From: Consotaella salsifontis
GTDB taxonomy: Bacteria; Pseudomonadota; Alphaproteobacteria; Rhizobiales; Rhizobiaceae
Length of the DNA stretch: 64,000 bases
Direction: 5' to 3'
Assembly: GCF_900167365.1 (NCBI RefSeq)
Contig: NZ_FUXL01000020.1
Span: 25,862 to 89,861 of the forward strand
Part shown: piece by piece, positions 39,794-49,388 of the stretch
Numbering within the stretch: the first letter of the stretch is position 1
Layout: every line of letters begins with the position of its first letter
Notes under the pieces: model-generated
What the model saw: the letters and a program-made list of their open reading frames with translations, nothing else
Told to the model about the DNA's origin: nothing
The model's database searches: none
Translations under genes and position numbers: made by a program

Positions 39794-39830
39794 AAAAGAA
39801 AGCGGCGGGCCAGCCATTGCCGGTCCGCCG
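39794..39830 (-). terminator. Terminator for the acrAB operon, leftward
   Basis: A stem GCGGCGGGCC / GGTCCGCCGC (one G-T pair) lies at 39802-39831. Read leftward it is followed by TTTCTTTTGTC, a usable U-rich tract, 48 bases after the acrB stop. It appears to descend from the terminator of the decayed emrB copy and may act in both directions. Confidence 0.6.
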
Positions 39831-39878
39831 CATTTCTATCGTCTGGCAGGTCGCCTTCGGTTTTCCCGACCGCCGGCC

Positions 39879-42800
39879 CTACTCGGCCGGCGTCGCCGTT
39901 GCCTCCGTGGAGGTTTCATGCCCCCGGCGCTTGGTGCCTCGAGCCAGCAGGCGATAGAACAACGGGATGAAGAAGGTGGCGACGAAGGTCGCCATCAACA
40001 TGCCGCCGATGACGCCCGTGCCGATGGAGTGGCGGCTCGCCGAGCCGGCGCCGGTCGAGATCGCCAGCGGCACGACGCCGAGAACAAACGCGAGCGACGT
40101 CATGATGATGGGGCGGAAGCGCAGCTTCGCGCCCTCCAGCGCTGCATCGAACGCGGTGAGGCCCTCGTCTCGCTTCAGAACAGCGAACTCAACGATCAGG
40201 ATCGCGTTCTTTGCCGCGAGCCCCACCAGGGTCACGAGCCCGATCTGGAAATAGACGTCGTTGTTGAGGCCACGCAGCCAGATGGCGAGGAGTGCGCCAC
40301 AGATGGCGAAGGGCACCGCCAGGATGACCGCGAGCGGCAGCGACCAGCGCTCATACTGGGCGGCGAGGATCAGGAAGATCATGATGATGCCGAAGACCAC
40401 GGCGGTGAAGCCGGTGCCGCCGGTGGCGATTTCCTGATAGGCGGAGCCGGTCCAGGCGATCTCATAGCCTTCCGGCAAGGTCTTGGCGACCTCCTGCATC
40501 GCCTTCAGCGCCTGACCCGAGGAGTAGCCGGGGGCAGGGCCGCCGCTGACCTTGGCCGAGATGAAGGAGTTGAAGCGTTCGATGAGGTCCGGGCCGACGA
40601 CGCGCTTCACGGAAACAAGCGTCGAAAGCGGGATCATCGAGCCGCTGTCCGCCTTCACATAAACGAAGTTGAGGTCCTCCGGCTTTTCGCGGAAGCTCGC
40701 CTCGGACTGCAGCGAGACGCGATAATTGCGTCCGAGCAGGGTGAAGTCGTTGACGTAAAGGCTGCCGAACGTCGACTGCATCGTCGTGAAGATCGAGGAG
40801 ATGGGCACGCCCAGCGCCTTCGCCTTCTCGCGATCGACGTCGACCTGATACTGCGGCACGTTCGCCGAGAAGCTGCTGCGAACGCCGGCAAGCTCCGGCC
40901 GCTTCGCAGTTTCAGCGACGAGGGCGTTGGTCACGTCGATCAGCGCCTGTGGGCCACGGCCGGTGCGGTCCTGCACATAGAGATCGAAACCGCCCGTGGT
41001 CGACAAGCCGATGATCGGCGGCGGATTGAAGGCGAGGACCATCGCATCCTTGATGCCGGCGTTCATGCCCATAAACGGGCCAGGAAGGGCGCGCGCATCC
41101 TCGCTTGGATCCTTGCGCTCATCCCAATCCTTCAACGAGACGAAGGCCGCGCCCGAACTGGTGCGCCCCACGCCGGCAAGAAGATCGAAGCCGGCGAAAG
41201 CCACCGTGTCCCGGACAGCGGGGTGGTGCGAAAGGTTGTCGGTCACCTGCTGCATCACATCCGTGGTGCGGCTGAGAGAGGCAGCCGGCGGTAGAATGCC
41301 AACCACGAAAAGCACGCCCTGGTCCTCGTCTGGAACGAGAGCGCCGGGCAGGGTGGTGAGAAAGTAGTAGGCGCCGCCGATGATGGTGGCGAACAGGACG
41401 AAAGCGACGACGACGCGCCTCATGATGAAGGAGACGCCCACGCCATATGCGTTGGTCAGCGCGTCGAAGCCGCGATTGAACCAGCGGAAGGGTGCCCAGG
41501 GTTCCCCGTGCGTCGGCTTCAGGATGATGCTGCAAAGAGCGGGCGTCAGCGTCAGCGCCACAATGCCCGAAATGGTCACGGACACCGCGATTGTCACGGC
41601 GAACTGGCGGTACATGGTTCCGGCAAGGCCGCCCAGGAAGGCGACCGGCACAAACACGGCGCAGAGCACGAGGACGATGGCGATGACCGGCCCCGTCACC
41701 TCCGACATTGCCTTCACCGTCGCTTCCTTTGGTGGAAGCCCCTCCTGCGTCATGATGCGTTCGACGTTCTCGAGCACCACGATGGCGTCGTCAACGACGA
41801 TGCCGATGGCGAGAACCAGACCGAACAGCGTCAGAAGATTGAGGGAGAATCCCAGCGCGAGAAGCACGCCGAACGTGCCGACGATCGAGACCGGGACCGC
41901 AATCATTGGGATGAGGGTCGCCCGGAAGCTCTGGAGGAAGATGAAGACGACGATGAACACCAGCACCATCGCTTCGATGAAGGTGTGGATGACCTCGTCG
42001 ATGGATGCCTGGACGAACTTCGTCGTGTCGAACGGAATGGAATAGCTGATGCCGTCGGGGAACTGCGCCGAAAGCTCTTTCATCCGGCTGTCCACCGCCG
42101 CGATGGTGTCGAGAGCGTTCGCGCCCGGCTGAAGATAGATGCCGATCGGCACTGTCGGGTTGTTGTTGAGCATGCCGTTGAAGCTGTAGTCCTGCGCGCC
42201 GAGCTCGACCCGCGCGACATCCTTGAGCAACAGCTGCGAAGCATTGGCGTCGGACTTGAGGATGATGTTCTCGAAGGCCGCCGCGTCCGGCAACCGGCCC
42301 TCGGTGGTCACCGAGTAGGTGAACGCGAGCTCGTTGGGGCTTGGCTCGGCGCCAAACTGTCCGGCCGCGAACTGGGCGTTCTGCTCGCGGATGGCGGTCG
42401 CGACATCTGCCGGCGTCAGACCGTACTGCGCCAAGGCATCGGGCCGCAGCCAGATGCGCATGGAATAGTTCCTGGAGCCGAAGAGCTGGGCTTCGCCGAC
42501 GCCCGGCACGCGCTTCAATTCGTCGAGGACGTAAAGCAGCGCGTAGTTACTGACATAGGTGGCGTCGTAGCGCTCGTCGCTGGAGGACATGGCGACGATG
42601 GCCAAAATCGAGGTAGAGCGCTTTGCCACGGTGACGCCGAGGCGCTGCACTTCCTCGGGCAGAAGCGCCGTGGCCTGCTGAACGCGGTTGTTGACGTTGA
42701 TGGTCGCCTGATCGGGGTCAGTGCCGCTGGCGAAGGTCACGGTGATCTGTGAATTGCCCGACGAGGAATTCACGGACTGCATGTAGAGCATGTCCTCGAC

Positions 42801-43016
42801 GCCGTTCACCTGCTGCTCGATGGGAGCGGCGACGGTCTGCGCCACCGTGAGCGCGCTGGCGCCCGGATAGTTGGCGGTGATGACCACCTGCGGCGGCACG
42901 AGCTCGGGATATTGCTCGATCGGCAGAATGCGGAGCGCCATCAGTCCCGCGAGGACGATGACGATGGAAATGACCGATGCGAAAACCGGCCGGTCGACGA
43001 AAAAGCGCGAACTCAC
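39879..43016 (-). CDS. acrB: RND multidrug efflux pump, inner-membrane subunit (HAE1/AcrB type)
   Basis: The 1045-residue protein begins [38 protein letters not shown] and has 12 helices with two large periplasmic loops. [15 protein letters not shown] in helix 4 carries the proton-relay Asp pair ([10 protein letters not shown]), and [18 protein letters not shown] precedes the end. It exports drugs using the proton gradient in a tripartite complex with AcrA and an outer-membrane channel not encoded here. It starts with GTG overlapping the acrA stop (GTGA). Confidence 0.95.
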   Translation of the reverse strand: MSSRFFVDRPVFASVISIVIVLAGLMALRILPIEQYPELVPPQVVITANYPGASALTVAQTVAAPIEQQVNGVEDMLYMQSVNSSSGNSQITVTFASGTDPDQATINVNNRVQQATALLPEEVQRLGVTVAKRSTSILAIVAMSSSDERYDATYVSNYALLYVLDELKRVPGVGEAQLFGSRNYSMRIWLRPDALAQYGLTPADVATAIREQNAQFAAGQFGAEPSPNELAFTYSVTTEGRLPDAAAFENIILKSDANASQLLLKDVARVELGAQDYSFNGMLNNNPTVPIGIYLQPGANALDTIAAVDSRMKELSAQFPDGISYSIPFDTTKFVQASIDEVIHTFIEAMVLVFIVVFIFLQSFRATLIPMIAVPVSIVGTFGVLLALGFSLNLLTLFGLVLAIGIVVDDAIVVLENVERIMTQEGLPPKEATVKAMSEVTGPVIAIVLVLCAVFVPVAFLGGLAGTMYRQFAVTIAVSVTISGIVALTLTPALCSIILKPTHGEPWAPFRWFNRGFDALTNAYGVGVSFIMRRVVVAFVLFATIIGGAYYFLTTLPGALVPDEDQGVLFVVGILPPAASLSRTTDVMQQVTDNLSHHPAVRDTVAFAGFDLLAGVGRTSSGAAFVSLKDWDERKDPSEDARALPGPFMGMNAGIKDAMVLAFNPPPIIGLSTTGGFDLYVQDRTGRGPQALIDVTNALVAETAKRPELAGVRSSFSANVPQYQVDVDREKAKALGVPISSIFTTMQSTFGSLYVNDFTLLGRNYRVSLQSEASFREKPEDLNFVYVKADSGSMIPLSTLVSVKRVVGPDLIERFNSFISAKVSGGPAPGYSSGQALKAMQEVAKTLPEGYEIAWTGSAYQEIATGGTGFTAVVFGIIMIFLILAAQYERWSLPLAVILAVPFAICGALLAIWLRGLNNDVYFQIGLVTLVGLAAKNAILIVEFAVLKRDEGLTAFDAALEGAKLRFRPIIMTSLAFVLGVVPLAISTGAGSASRHSIGTGVIGGMLMATFVATFFIPLFYRLLARGTKRRGHETSTEATATPAE

Positions 43017-44266
43017 TTGCTGGCCTCCGCGGGCGCTTCGGCTTGCTTGGCCTCAGCGGGGGACGGGGCCTTATCCGGCTGGGCCTTATCCTGTTGGGGT
43101 TGACCCTGCTGAGGCTGACCTTGCTCAGACTTCTCCTGCTGAGGCTGTCCTCCCTGGCCCGTATCGATTTTGACGGGTGCGTTCGGGCGCGCCTTTATGA
43201 CGCCCGCGGTGATGACGCGGTCGCCCGCCTTGAGGCCGGAATTGATGACCGTGCGGCCGCCGATCTCACGGCCGATCTGGATCGGCGCGATGGCAACGAC
43301 GTCCTTTTCGCCAACCGTATAGACGAACGGGCCCTGGGGGCTCTGCATCAGAGCCTCGGTCGGGATCGTCACTGCATCCGGGACCACGATGCCCGACACG
43401 ATGACACGGACGAACTGGCCGGGCAGAAGACGCGAATTGGGATTGGGAAGAACCGCCCGCGACAGGATCGTTCCGGTGTCCTGATCGATGCTCGACGAGG
43501 TGAAATCGATGGAGCCCGTCTGATCATACTTCGTGCCGTCGCCGAATTCGACGCCGACACTGAGCTGCGTCTCCCCATCCTTTTGATCAAGCAGCCGGCG
43601 GATGAAGGAGGTCTCGGTGTCGGGAGCCGAGAAGTTGACGTAGATCGGGTCGAGCTGGCTGATCTTGGTCAAGAGATCGCCGTTGGAGAGCAGGCTGCCT
43701 TCCGGCACCTGTTCCAGGCTGGTGATGCCGCTGACCGGTGCCTCCACGGTGGCATATTGCAGCGACAACTGGGCCGTCTGAAGCTTGGCCTGTGCCGCGG
43801 CGAGCTGGGCTTCGGCGAGCTCGCGCGCCGAGGTGGCGTCATCGAGGGTTGCTTGGCTCGTCGCCTGACGGCGGACCAGCTCCTGGGCGCGCTTTTCCTG
43901 GCGCTGGGTCTGCGCGAGCTGAGCTTCGGCCTGCTGGACGGCGGCCTGGGCCGCCGCCACCTCCGCCTGATAAGGCTTGGGATCGATCTGGAACAGCACC
44001 TGACCCTTCTCGACCCGTGCACCCTCCTCGAACTTGCGCTCGAGCAGAATGCCGGCGACACGGGCGCGCACCTCGACCTCGCGCGAGGCGACCACGCGGC
44101 CGGCGTACTCGAAGGTCAGGGGAAGCGGTTGAGGCTTTACCGTCTCAATCGACACCGTCGGGGGCGGCATCTGGCCACCCATCTGGGCCGAGGCAGGGCC
44201 GGCCAACCAGAAGGCAAGTGTCGCGGCGACAAGCGCGCCGCGCGAAAAATCTGAAAACAATGGCAT
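43013..44266 (-). CDS. acrA: RND efflux periplasmic adaptor (AcrA type)
   Basis: The 417-residue adaptor has a signal sequence ([21 protein letters not shown], no clear lipobox Cys), [39 protein letters not shown], a coiled-coil hairpin rich in Ala and Gln, and [24 protein letters not shown]. The last 48 residues are an unusual low-complexity Gln/Pro/Lys/Ala tail (QPQQ repeats) beyond the normal AcrA end. ATG 44266 starts the signal sequence; the frame opens further upstream across the operator region. Confidence 0.93.
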   Translation of the reverse strand: MPLFSDFSRGALVAATLAFWLAGPASAQMGGQMPPPTVSIETVKPQPLPLTFEYAGRVVASREVEVRARVAGILLERKFEEGARVEKGQVLFQIDPKPYQAEVAAAQAAVQQAEAQLAQTQRQEKRAQELVRRQATSQATLDDATSARELAEAQLAAAQAKLQTAQLSLQYATVEAPVSGITSLEQVPEGSLLSNGDLLTKISQLDPIYVNFSAPDTETSFIRRLLDQKDGETQLSVGVEFGDGTKYDQTGSIDFTSSSIDQDTGTILSRAVLPNPNSRLLPGQFVRVIVSGIVVPDAVTIPTEALMQSPQGPFVYTVGEKDVVAIAPIQIGREIGGRTVINSGLKAGDRVITAGVIKARPNAPVKIDTGQGGQPQQEKSEQGQPQQGQPQQDKAQPDKAPSPAEAKQAEAPAEASK

Positions 44267-44344
44267 CTTCACCGACCAAACAGGCCGGCGTCGCCGGCCG
44301 AATTTATCTTGCCGTCCCTCGCCGGCATTGCAATTCCGGCTGTA

Positions 44345-44367
44345 GACATACATACGTGGATGAATGG
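44345..44367. promoter_or_regulatory. AcrR-like operator between acrA and its regulator
   Basis: ACATACAT (44346-44353) and ATGAATGG (44360-44367) form imperfect half-sites separated by 6 bases, closely resembling the E. coli AcrR operator as I remember it (TACATACAT...ATGTATGTA). It lies 28 bases upstream of the regulator start and about 80 bases upstream of acrA, a position suited to repress both divergent transcripts. Confidence 0.55.
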
Positions 44368-44394
44368 AAACAAGCGGGAGCTTGAGGAAACGGA

Positions 44395-45051
44395 GTGCGG
44401 AGGACGAAGCAGGAGGCGGAGGAGACACGCAGCGCTATTATCGATGCTGCGGAAAAGGTCTTTTATGAAAAGGGGGTTGCTGCCACTTCGCTGGCGGAAG
44501 TGGCCTCTGCTGCGTCTGTTACGCGCGGCGCGATCTATTGGCATTTCGATAACAAACTCGATCTCTTTCGCGCCATGCAGGACCGGGTATGCCTGCCCCA
44601 GGAGCAGCTTCTCCAGGTCCGGGACGTTCTGTCGTCGGACGATGTCCTTGGCGGACTTCATGCCACCACACTGGATGCCCTCGTGCGAATCAAGGACGAT
44701 GAGCATGCGCGCCTCGTCTATTCGATCATCCTCTTTCGCTGCGAGTATGTGGGTGAGATGCAGGACGCGCTGATGCGCCGGAACGAGGCCGAGCAGTGCC
44801 TGGAGGGGCTGGTCGTCGCGAGCTTCGAAAAGGCGATGGCGAACGGGCAGTTGGCCGCCGGATGGACGCCGACGATCGCCGCCAGGGCCTTCTTCTGTTG
44901 CATCGGCGGGCTGCTGACCGAATGGCTGCGCTGCAATGCGGATTTCGATCTGGTCGAAACGGGCACCGCCATCCTCGAAAGCCTTTTTGCCGGCTTCGCC
45001 CTGCAGATGAAAAATCACGAGACTTGCGTGAAGCGCTGCGTGTCGCGCTGA
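44395..45051 (+). CDS. acrR: TetR-family repressor AcrR type
   Basis: The 218-residue protein has the AcrR/TtgR hallmark RRTKQEAEETRSAIIDAAEKVFYEKGV and VTRGAIYWHFDNKLDLFRAM helix-turn-helix, with a C-terminal ligand domain ending near KRCVSR. It is divergent from acrAB and predicted to repress it. Start is GTG 44395, preceded by GAGG at suitable distance; MRRTKQEAEE is the family N-terminus, so no later ATG is possible. Confidence 0.93.
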   Translation: MRRTKQEAEETRSAIIDAAEKVFYEKGVAATSLAEVASAASVTRGAIYWHFDNKLDLFRAMQDRVCLPQEQLLQVRDVLSSDDVLGGLHATTLDALVRIKDDEHARLVYSIILFRCEYVGEMQDALMRRNEAEQCLEGLVVASFEKAMANGQLAAGWTPTIAARAFFCCIGGLLTEWLRCNADFDLVETGTAILESLFAGFALQMKNHETCVKRCVSR

Positions 45052-45207
45052 ACCGGGGTTCCCGAGCGCTGTTCACGTTTTCTGTGGTGGCGACCGAAGG
45101 GCTCGGCACGACTGGAACGGCGGCAATCCCTAGCAATCGCAGGACTTTTGTTCTGTTCTTGCAGTCAATCCCTCGCTCCAAGGCTCTCTGATGGTCATGC
45201 GCGATGT

Positions 45208-45233
45208 GCATGGGAGGCATGATGATCCCATGC
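45208..45233. promoter_or_regulatory. Perfect palindrome upstream of the AbcR-like sRNA
   Basis: GCATGGGA (45208-45215) and TCCCATGC (45226-45233) are exact inverted repeats separated by 10 bases. The centre lies about 46 bases upstream of the predicted sRNA start, a typical activator position. A LysR-type regulator (VtlR/LsrB) controls AbcR-type sRNAs in related bacteria, so this is a candidate site; that link is inference. Confidence 0.45.
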
Positions 45234-45266
45234 TGGTGCCTCGGGAAAAATAGCCTATCTTAATTC

Positions 45267-45384
45267 TTGTCAGCCACGGGCGATTCCTCCTCCCACGTCC
45301 TGGTTGACTGTTTCCTCCCAAGGGTTTGCTTCTAAGGAAGCCCTTTCTTGAGCCGGGTTCTTTTCAAGAACCCGGCTTTTTTTT
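45267..45384 (+). ncRNA. abcR: AbcR-like (alpha-r15) trans-acting sRNA
   Basis: A non-coding stretch of about 118 bases ends in a strong Rho-independent terminator and has CTATCT (45255-45260) as a possible -10 just upstream. It contains two exposed anti-Shine-Dalgarno motifs CTCCCA (45290-45295 in CCTCCTCCCACG, and 45315-45320 in TTTCCTCCCAAGG), the feature of AbcR1/2 sRNAs, which base-pair near start codons of ABC transporter mRNAs with Hfq. Size, two motifs and terminator all fit that family. The 5' end is estimated. No open reading frame explains the terminator. Confidence 0.65.
45351..45384 (+). terminator. Strong Rho-independent terminator of the sRNA
   Basis: AGCCGGGTTCTT (45351-45362), a 3-base loop, AAGAACCCGGCT (45366-45377) and a run of eight T (45377-45384). 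It is the strongest terminator of the window and does not follow a protein gene. Confidence 0.9.
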
Positions 45385-45456
45385 GACTTCTGCAGTCGAT
45401 GTCACGCGGCGTGGCGAACTGGAGATAGGGGCCGGGGCGAGTATCGCCCCCGGTCT

Positions 45457-45714
45457 CTACTCGGAAGGCGCTTCTGTTTCCGGCTCACGCAGGAATGGCT
45501 CTACGGGGCCCTTCAGCTTCATGGTCATCGGCCGCCCGAAACGATCCTTCGACTGACCGGCCTGGACGCGGATCCAGCCTTCGCTGACACAGTACTCTTC
45601 GACATTGTTTCTCTCCACCCCCTTGAAGCGGATGCCGACGCCGCGCTCGAGCAGGCTGGCGTCGAAGTATGGGCTGGATGGATCAATCGAGAGACGGTCG
45701 GGAAGGTCGGTCAT
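45457..45714 (-). CDS. DUF3297 family protein
   Basis: The 85-residue protein MTDLPDRLSIDPSSPYFDASL ... with GVGIRFKGVERNNVEEYCVSEGWIRV and MTMKLKGPVEPF is a clear DUF3297 member (family length about 80-85). It is probably a glutathione-peroxidase-neighbour or stress-type cytoplasmic protein, but its function is unknown. ATG 45714 gives the family N-terminus; the upstream extension of the frame is a shadow. Confidence 0.9.
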   Translation of the reverse strand: MTDLPDRLSIDPSSPYFDASLLERGVGIRFKGVERNNVEEYCVSEGWIRVQAGQSKDRFGRPMTMKLKGPVEPFLREPETEAPSE

Positions 45715-46019
45715 GGTGCATGCTCCTTGGGAAGGAATGGAATTGGGCGCCGGCATAGCCGTTTTGTCCTCCGCGCTCCATCCCCCAGCTTCCGGACAGG
45801 CGATGATGAGATGTTGGGGGAGGCGGCCAGTTTTCTGCGAATGAGCCACGTAAACAATGGCGGTGTATTGGACATTCGCGATCCGTCTACGTTAGTTGAC
45901 GGATTCAACCGCGATTGATTGTTGAGGCCGGAAGGCTTTGCAGGCATTGTCGCGCCCTCGGTCGGTGAGGTTGCGTTCTTTTTCTACACTCGAGGTGAAG
46001 CCGGAAATGGGGTTCGACC
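45715..46019. other. Intergenic region with an inverted repeat
   Basis: No gene is visible. ATCCGTC (45881-45887) and GACGGAT (45898-45904) form a 7-base inverted repeat with a 10-base spacer between two divergent genes. It could be an operator, or chance. Confidence 0.3.
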
Positions 46020-46553
46020 ATGTTTGAGATGCTGTACGAGCGCTGGTTGGACCGATCCATGTTGCGCAGCGAGTCGCCGAGCGTCGTGCAGTCCGGCGCC
46101 ATGCCCTACACCGTCGTCGACGGCGAGGTGGTCTTCCTATTGATCACATCGCGTCGGAGCGGCCGATGGATTTTCCCCAAGGGAGCGCCCATGGAGGGCC
46201 TCACTCCCTGGCAAACGGCCAAGCAGGAAGCGCTCGAGGAAGCGGGCGTCGTGGGCGAGGTCGAGACGATGCCGATCGGCTCCTATCGCACGGTGAAGCG
46301 CGGCCTTCGCACCCGCGTGGTGGAGGTCGAGGTCTATCCGCTGAAGGTCACGGAGCAGCACGAGGAGTGGCAGGAAAGCGGCCAGCGCTATCGCCACTGG
46401 GCGATCTTGCCCGAGGTGAAACGTCTCATCACCGACAAGCCGATTGCCGAACTTGCCGTTCGCCTGGAACAGAAGGTGCGCGGACGGCTCTCTGCCGATC
46501 GGTCGCGGACGGCCGCCGACGGTCAGGCGGCGAGGGCGCCGAGAAGCAAATAG
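46020..46553 (+). CDS. Nudix hydrolase, diphosphoinositol-polyphosphate type
   Basis: The 177-residue protein has a Nudix fold with WIFPKGAPMEGLTPWQTAKQEALEEAGVVG; the Nudix box is recognisable though spaced as in the DIPP/NUDT3-like bacterial group (W-x-F/L-PKG-x3-G). Such proteins hydrolyse dinucleoside polyphosphates or related compounds; here the substrate is not known. The C-terminal 25 residues are basic and overlap the end of the convergent phosphate transporter gene by 31 bases. Confidence 0.85.
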   Translation: MFEMLYERWLDRSMLRSESPSVVQSGAMPYTVVDGEVVFLLITSRRSGRWIFPKGAPMEGLTPWQTAKQEALEEAGVVGEVETMPIGSYRTVKRGLRTRVVEVEVYPLKVTEQHEEWQESGQRYRHWAILPEVKRLITDKPIAELAVRLEQKVRGRLSADRSRTAADGQAARAPRSK

Positions 46554-48025
46554 AGCAGCGCGGAAAGAAGCATCGACGCGGGCACGGTCACAATCCAGGC
46601 CGCAGCGATGCCAAAGGCGTGCTGCCGGCGCACCAGGCGTCTTCGCTCGCGCTTCTGGAAATTCTTGATGGCCTCCTGCGGTGTCTTGTTCAGCTTGGAC
46701 GTTCGCAGGAAGAGCGAGCGCGGTTGGACGCCTGGATTGGGCAGGCCGCGATTCGACTTCCATTCGCGCAGGAAGCCGACGCCGAAGACCGCGCCCACGG
46801 CAATGTGCGTCGAGGAGACGGGCAGGCCGAGCGCCGAGGCCAGAAGCACCGTGACGGCCGCCGACAGCGCGACGCAATAGGCGCGCATCTCGTTCATCTT
46901 GGTGATCATCTGGCCGACCGTGCGGATGACGCGTGGGCCGAACAGCGACAGCCCAACCGCGATGCCGACGCCACCAATGGCGAGCACCCAGATGGGGAGG
47001 GCCACGACGTTGCCGGTGGTCGATCCGCTGGCGGCGGCGGAGACGATGGCGGCAAGCGGGCCGACGGCGTTCGCGACATCGTTGGCGCCGTGCGCGAAGG
47101 ACAGCAGGCCGGTGGCCATGATCAGCGGCAGGGCAAAGAGGCTGCTGACGTGCTTGACGCGGTTCTCCAGCCCGATGGAGTTGCGTCGGACCCACGGCAC
47201 CGCGACGGCCCAGCCAAGCAGCGCGAAGCCCGCGCCGAGAAGCAGCGTCGTCATTTCCGACGGCGCCCAAATCCGGCGCAAACCTTTTTCCACGATGTAC
47301 ATGGCGAAGATGCCGGTCATCAGCGCCACCAGCACCGGTACCCATCTGCGCGCCGCCGCGACCCGATCCTGGCGATGGATGATCGCCGCGTCGATGAGAG
47401 CGAGGAGAGCGGAGGCGATGGCGCCGCCCATTAGGGGCGAGATAACCCAGCTTGCCGCGATGGACCCCATGATCGGCCATGTGACGATATCGGCGCCCGC
47501 GGCCGCCATGCCGGCGCCGATCACCCCGCCGACGACGGCGTGTGTGGTCGATACGGGCGCTCCGAGGAAGGTGGCGAGATGGGTCCACAGGGCCGCCGCC
47601 AACGAGGCAGACATCATGATCAGGATGAAGTCGGTCGGCGCCATCGCCTGGGCGGGGTGGAGAAGATCGCTGGAGATCGTCGACACCACGTCGCCGCCGG
47701 CGAGGATCGCCCCCGTTGCCTCGCAGATGGCGGCGATCAGCAGAGCGCCCCCCAGCGTCAGCGCCTTGCTGCCGACGGCCGGGCCCATGTTGTTGGCGAC
47801 GTCGTTGGCGCCGATGTTGAGCGCCATGTAGGCCGCGACGACGGCGGCGAGCAGCACCAGATGGTTGAGCGGCCCGTCGCTGAGCGAAAGCATCGCCAGC
47901 ACCGCGGCACCGATGAGAAAAACGATGGTGAGACCGGGGGCCGCGAGGGCCTGGGCTTGCGAGCGCAACTGGCTCTCAAGCCCGGTGATCTTCCTCAGGT
48001 CCTTGTCGAGCGCGCTCTGGGCCAC
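46523..48025 (-). CDS. pit: PiT-family inorganic phosphate transporter
   Basis: The 500-residue inner-membrane protein carries the duplicated PiT signature: ALNIGANDVANNMGPAVGSKALTL in the first half and FAHGANDVANAVGPLAAIV in the second, plus GAPVSTTHAVVGGVIGAG and GLPVSSTHIAVGAVFGVGF. It takes up phosphate with protons or cations. An N-terminal stretch of about 30 polar residues precedes the first helix. No Pho regulator or pap/pit accessory gene (DUF47) is adjacent. Confidence 0.93.
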   Translation of the reverse strand: MAQSALDKDLRKITGLESQLRSQAQALAAPGLTIVFLIGAAVLAMLSLSDGPLNHLVLLAAVVAAYMALNIGANDVANNMGPAVGSKALTLGGALLIAAICEATGAILAGGDVVSTISSDLLHPAQAMAPTDFILIMMSASLAAALWTHLATFLGAPVSTTHAVVGGVIGAGMAAAGADIVTWPIMGSIAASWVISPLMGGAIASALLALIDAAIIHRQDRVAAARRWVPVLVALMTGIFAMYIVEKGLRRIWAPSEMTTLLLGAGFALLGWAVAVPWVRRNSIGLENRVKHVSSLFALPLIMATGLLSFAHGANDVANAVGPLAAIVSAAASGSTTGNVVALPIWVLAIGGVGIAVGLSLFGPRVIRTVGQMITKMNEMRAYCVALSAAVTVLLASALGLPVSSTHIAVGAVFGVGFLREWKSNRGLPNPGVQPRSLFLRTSKLNKTPQEAIKNFQKRERRRLVRRQHAFGIAAAWIVTVPASMLLSALLYLLLGALAA

Positions 48026-48314
48026 GGATGCTCCGGTCGGCTGATGTCGTCTTATGGCGATTGGGGCGTGATGGACCTAGCATGTTTGGCCCGGAACGCC
48101 ACCTTCTTTGCAGCCTTTCCCGTTGCCGTCCACGGAAAGGAAGCGCGCAGCCTTTAGGGGGCGCGTTCAGGATCGGCGAATGATCCAAATCAAGGAGACG
48201 CGGACTCCTTGGGCGGATGCTGGCAAATGACAGAAGCAGGGGCCGCGCGATCGACCCGAGCCTCACCATAGAGCGCCCGGCGCATCGACAGCGGCGACTG
48301 AGGGAGGGATCGCA

Positions 48315-49154
48315 ATGGTGAAGGACATGATCGTTCATCTCGACGGCAGCGAGCGCGACGATATCGCTCTCGCGCACGGAGAGGCTCTGGCGGCGCAGTT
48401 CGAGGCGCGCCTGGTCGGACTTTACACGAACGTCTTCCAGACCCGTTTCATGCCGGCCGACCTTGGCGGCGGCACGTCCGCCGACATCATCGCCGACATC
48501 CTCGACCAGGCCCGGCGGGCGGGCGACGACACCGAGCATCGCCTGAGGCAGCGGTTTGAGCTTCTCCGCTCGGATTGCGAGCTGCGCCGGGTCGACGGCT
48601 CCGAGGGCGATCTCGTGCAGGCCGTGGCTCACTATGCGCGTTGCCACGACATCATGATCATGCTCCGGCCCTACGGCGAGGACCGTCCGCGATGGGTGCA
48701 GTTGACCGAGGCCGCGCTCTTTGCCGGCGGCCGCAGCGTCTATCTCGTTCCGCCGGCCATGCCCGCTCCCTCCAGGCTCGACACCGTGGTGGTCGCGTGG
48801 CGTGACACCTTTGAATCCACGCGCGCCATCGCCGAGGCGATGCCATTTCTCAAGCGCGCGGCGAGCGTCATCCTTGCCGCTGTCGAGGATCCTGAGGAGG
48901 AGGGCGAGGATGCCGCCGAGGGGCTTCTGGAAATGGCGCGCCATCTCGAGCGGCACGGCGTTCAAATTACCGTGCGGCGCCTGCCGCGTCGCGGGAAGAT
49001 CTCCGAGATGCTGCTGAACGAATGCCAGAGGGCTGCCGCGGACCTTCTCGTGATGGGCGCCTACGGCCATACGCGCTTCCGTGAATGGATACTCGGGGGC
49101 ACGACCCGCAGCATTCTTTCGCAGGCCAGTCTTCCGGTCCTGATGGCGCACTGA
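48315..49154 (+). CDS. Universal stress protein, tandem-domain
   Basis: The 279-residue protein has two UspA domains (about 1-145 and 150-279). The second has the nucleotide-binding GAYGHTRFREWILGGTTRSIL (G-X2-G-X9-G-S/T). The first lacks this motif (RPYGEDRPRWVQLTEAALFAGG), so only the second is expected to bind ATP. Function is stress tolerance of unspecified kind. AGGGAGGGATCGCA precedes ATG 48315. Confidence 0.88.
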   Translation: MVKDMIVHLDGSERDDIALAHGEALAAQFEARLVGLYTNVFQTRFMPADLGGGTSADIIADILDQARRAGDDTEHRLRQRFELLRSDCELRRVDGSEGDLVQAVAHYARCHDIMIMLRPYGEDRPRWVQLTEAALFAGGRSVYLVPPAMPAPSRLDTVVVAWRDTFESTRAIAEAMPFLKRAASVILAAVEDPEEEGEDAAEGLLEMARHLERHGVQITVRRLPRRGKISEMLLNECQRAAADLLVMGAYGHTRFREWILGGTTRSILSQASLPVLMAH

Positions 49155-49388
49155 GGCATTCAAGACGGCACCTTCGCGTCCGACTGGAGATCGTCCGGCA
49201 TCAAGCCGGGAAGGTGCCGGAGCCGGCGTGGAAGCTTCGCTGGACCACCGCGCCGACGAGGAAACGCGATTTCGCCGGAAGGCGGTTTCGCGCTCAGGTT
49301 TTGACGCGAGCGGCGCAATGGCGTTTGACAAGGCGCCGTCGCGGCTCCAAGACAGAGGCCACTTCGCACCTCGAAAGCCTCTTCCTCC

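Noticed and set aside
39768..41294. Rightward open frame (508 codons) antisense to acrB
   Set aside because: Antisense shadow of a certain RND pump gene; highly charged, no domain.
48221..48240. Possible Pho box upstream of the phosphate transporter gene
   Set aside because: Only one good half-site (CTGTCAT on the leftward strand); the second half-site is poor and the distance to the gene is nearly 200 bases.
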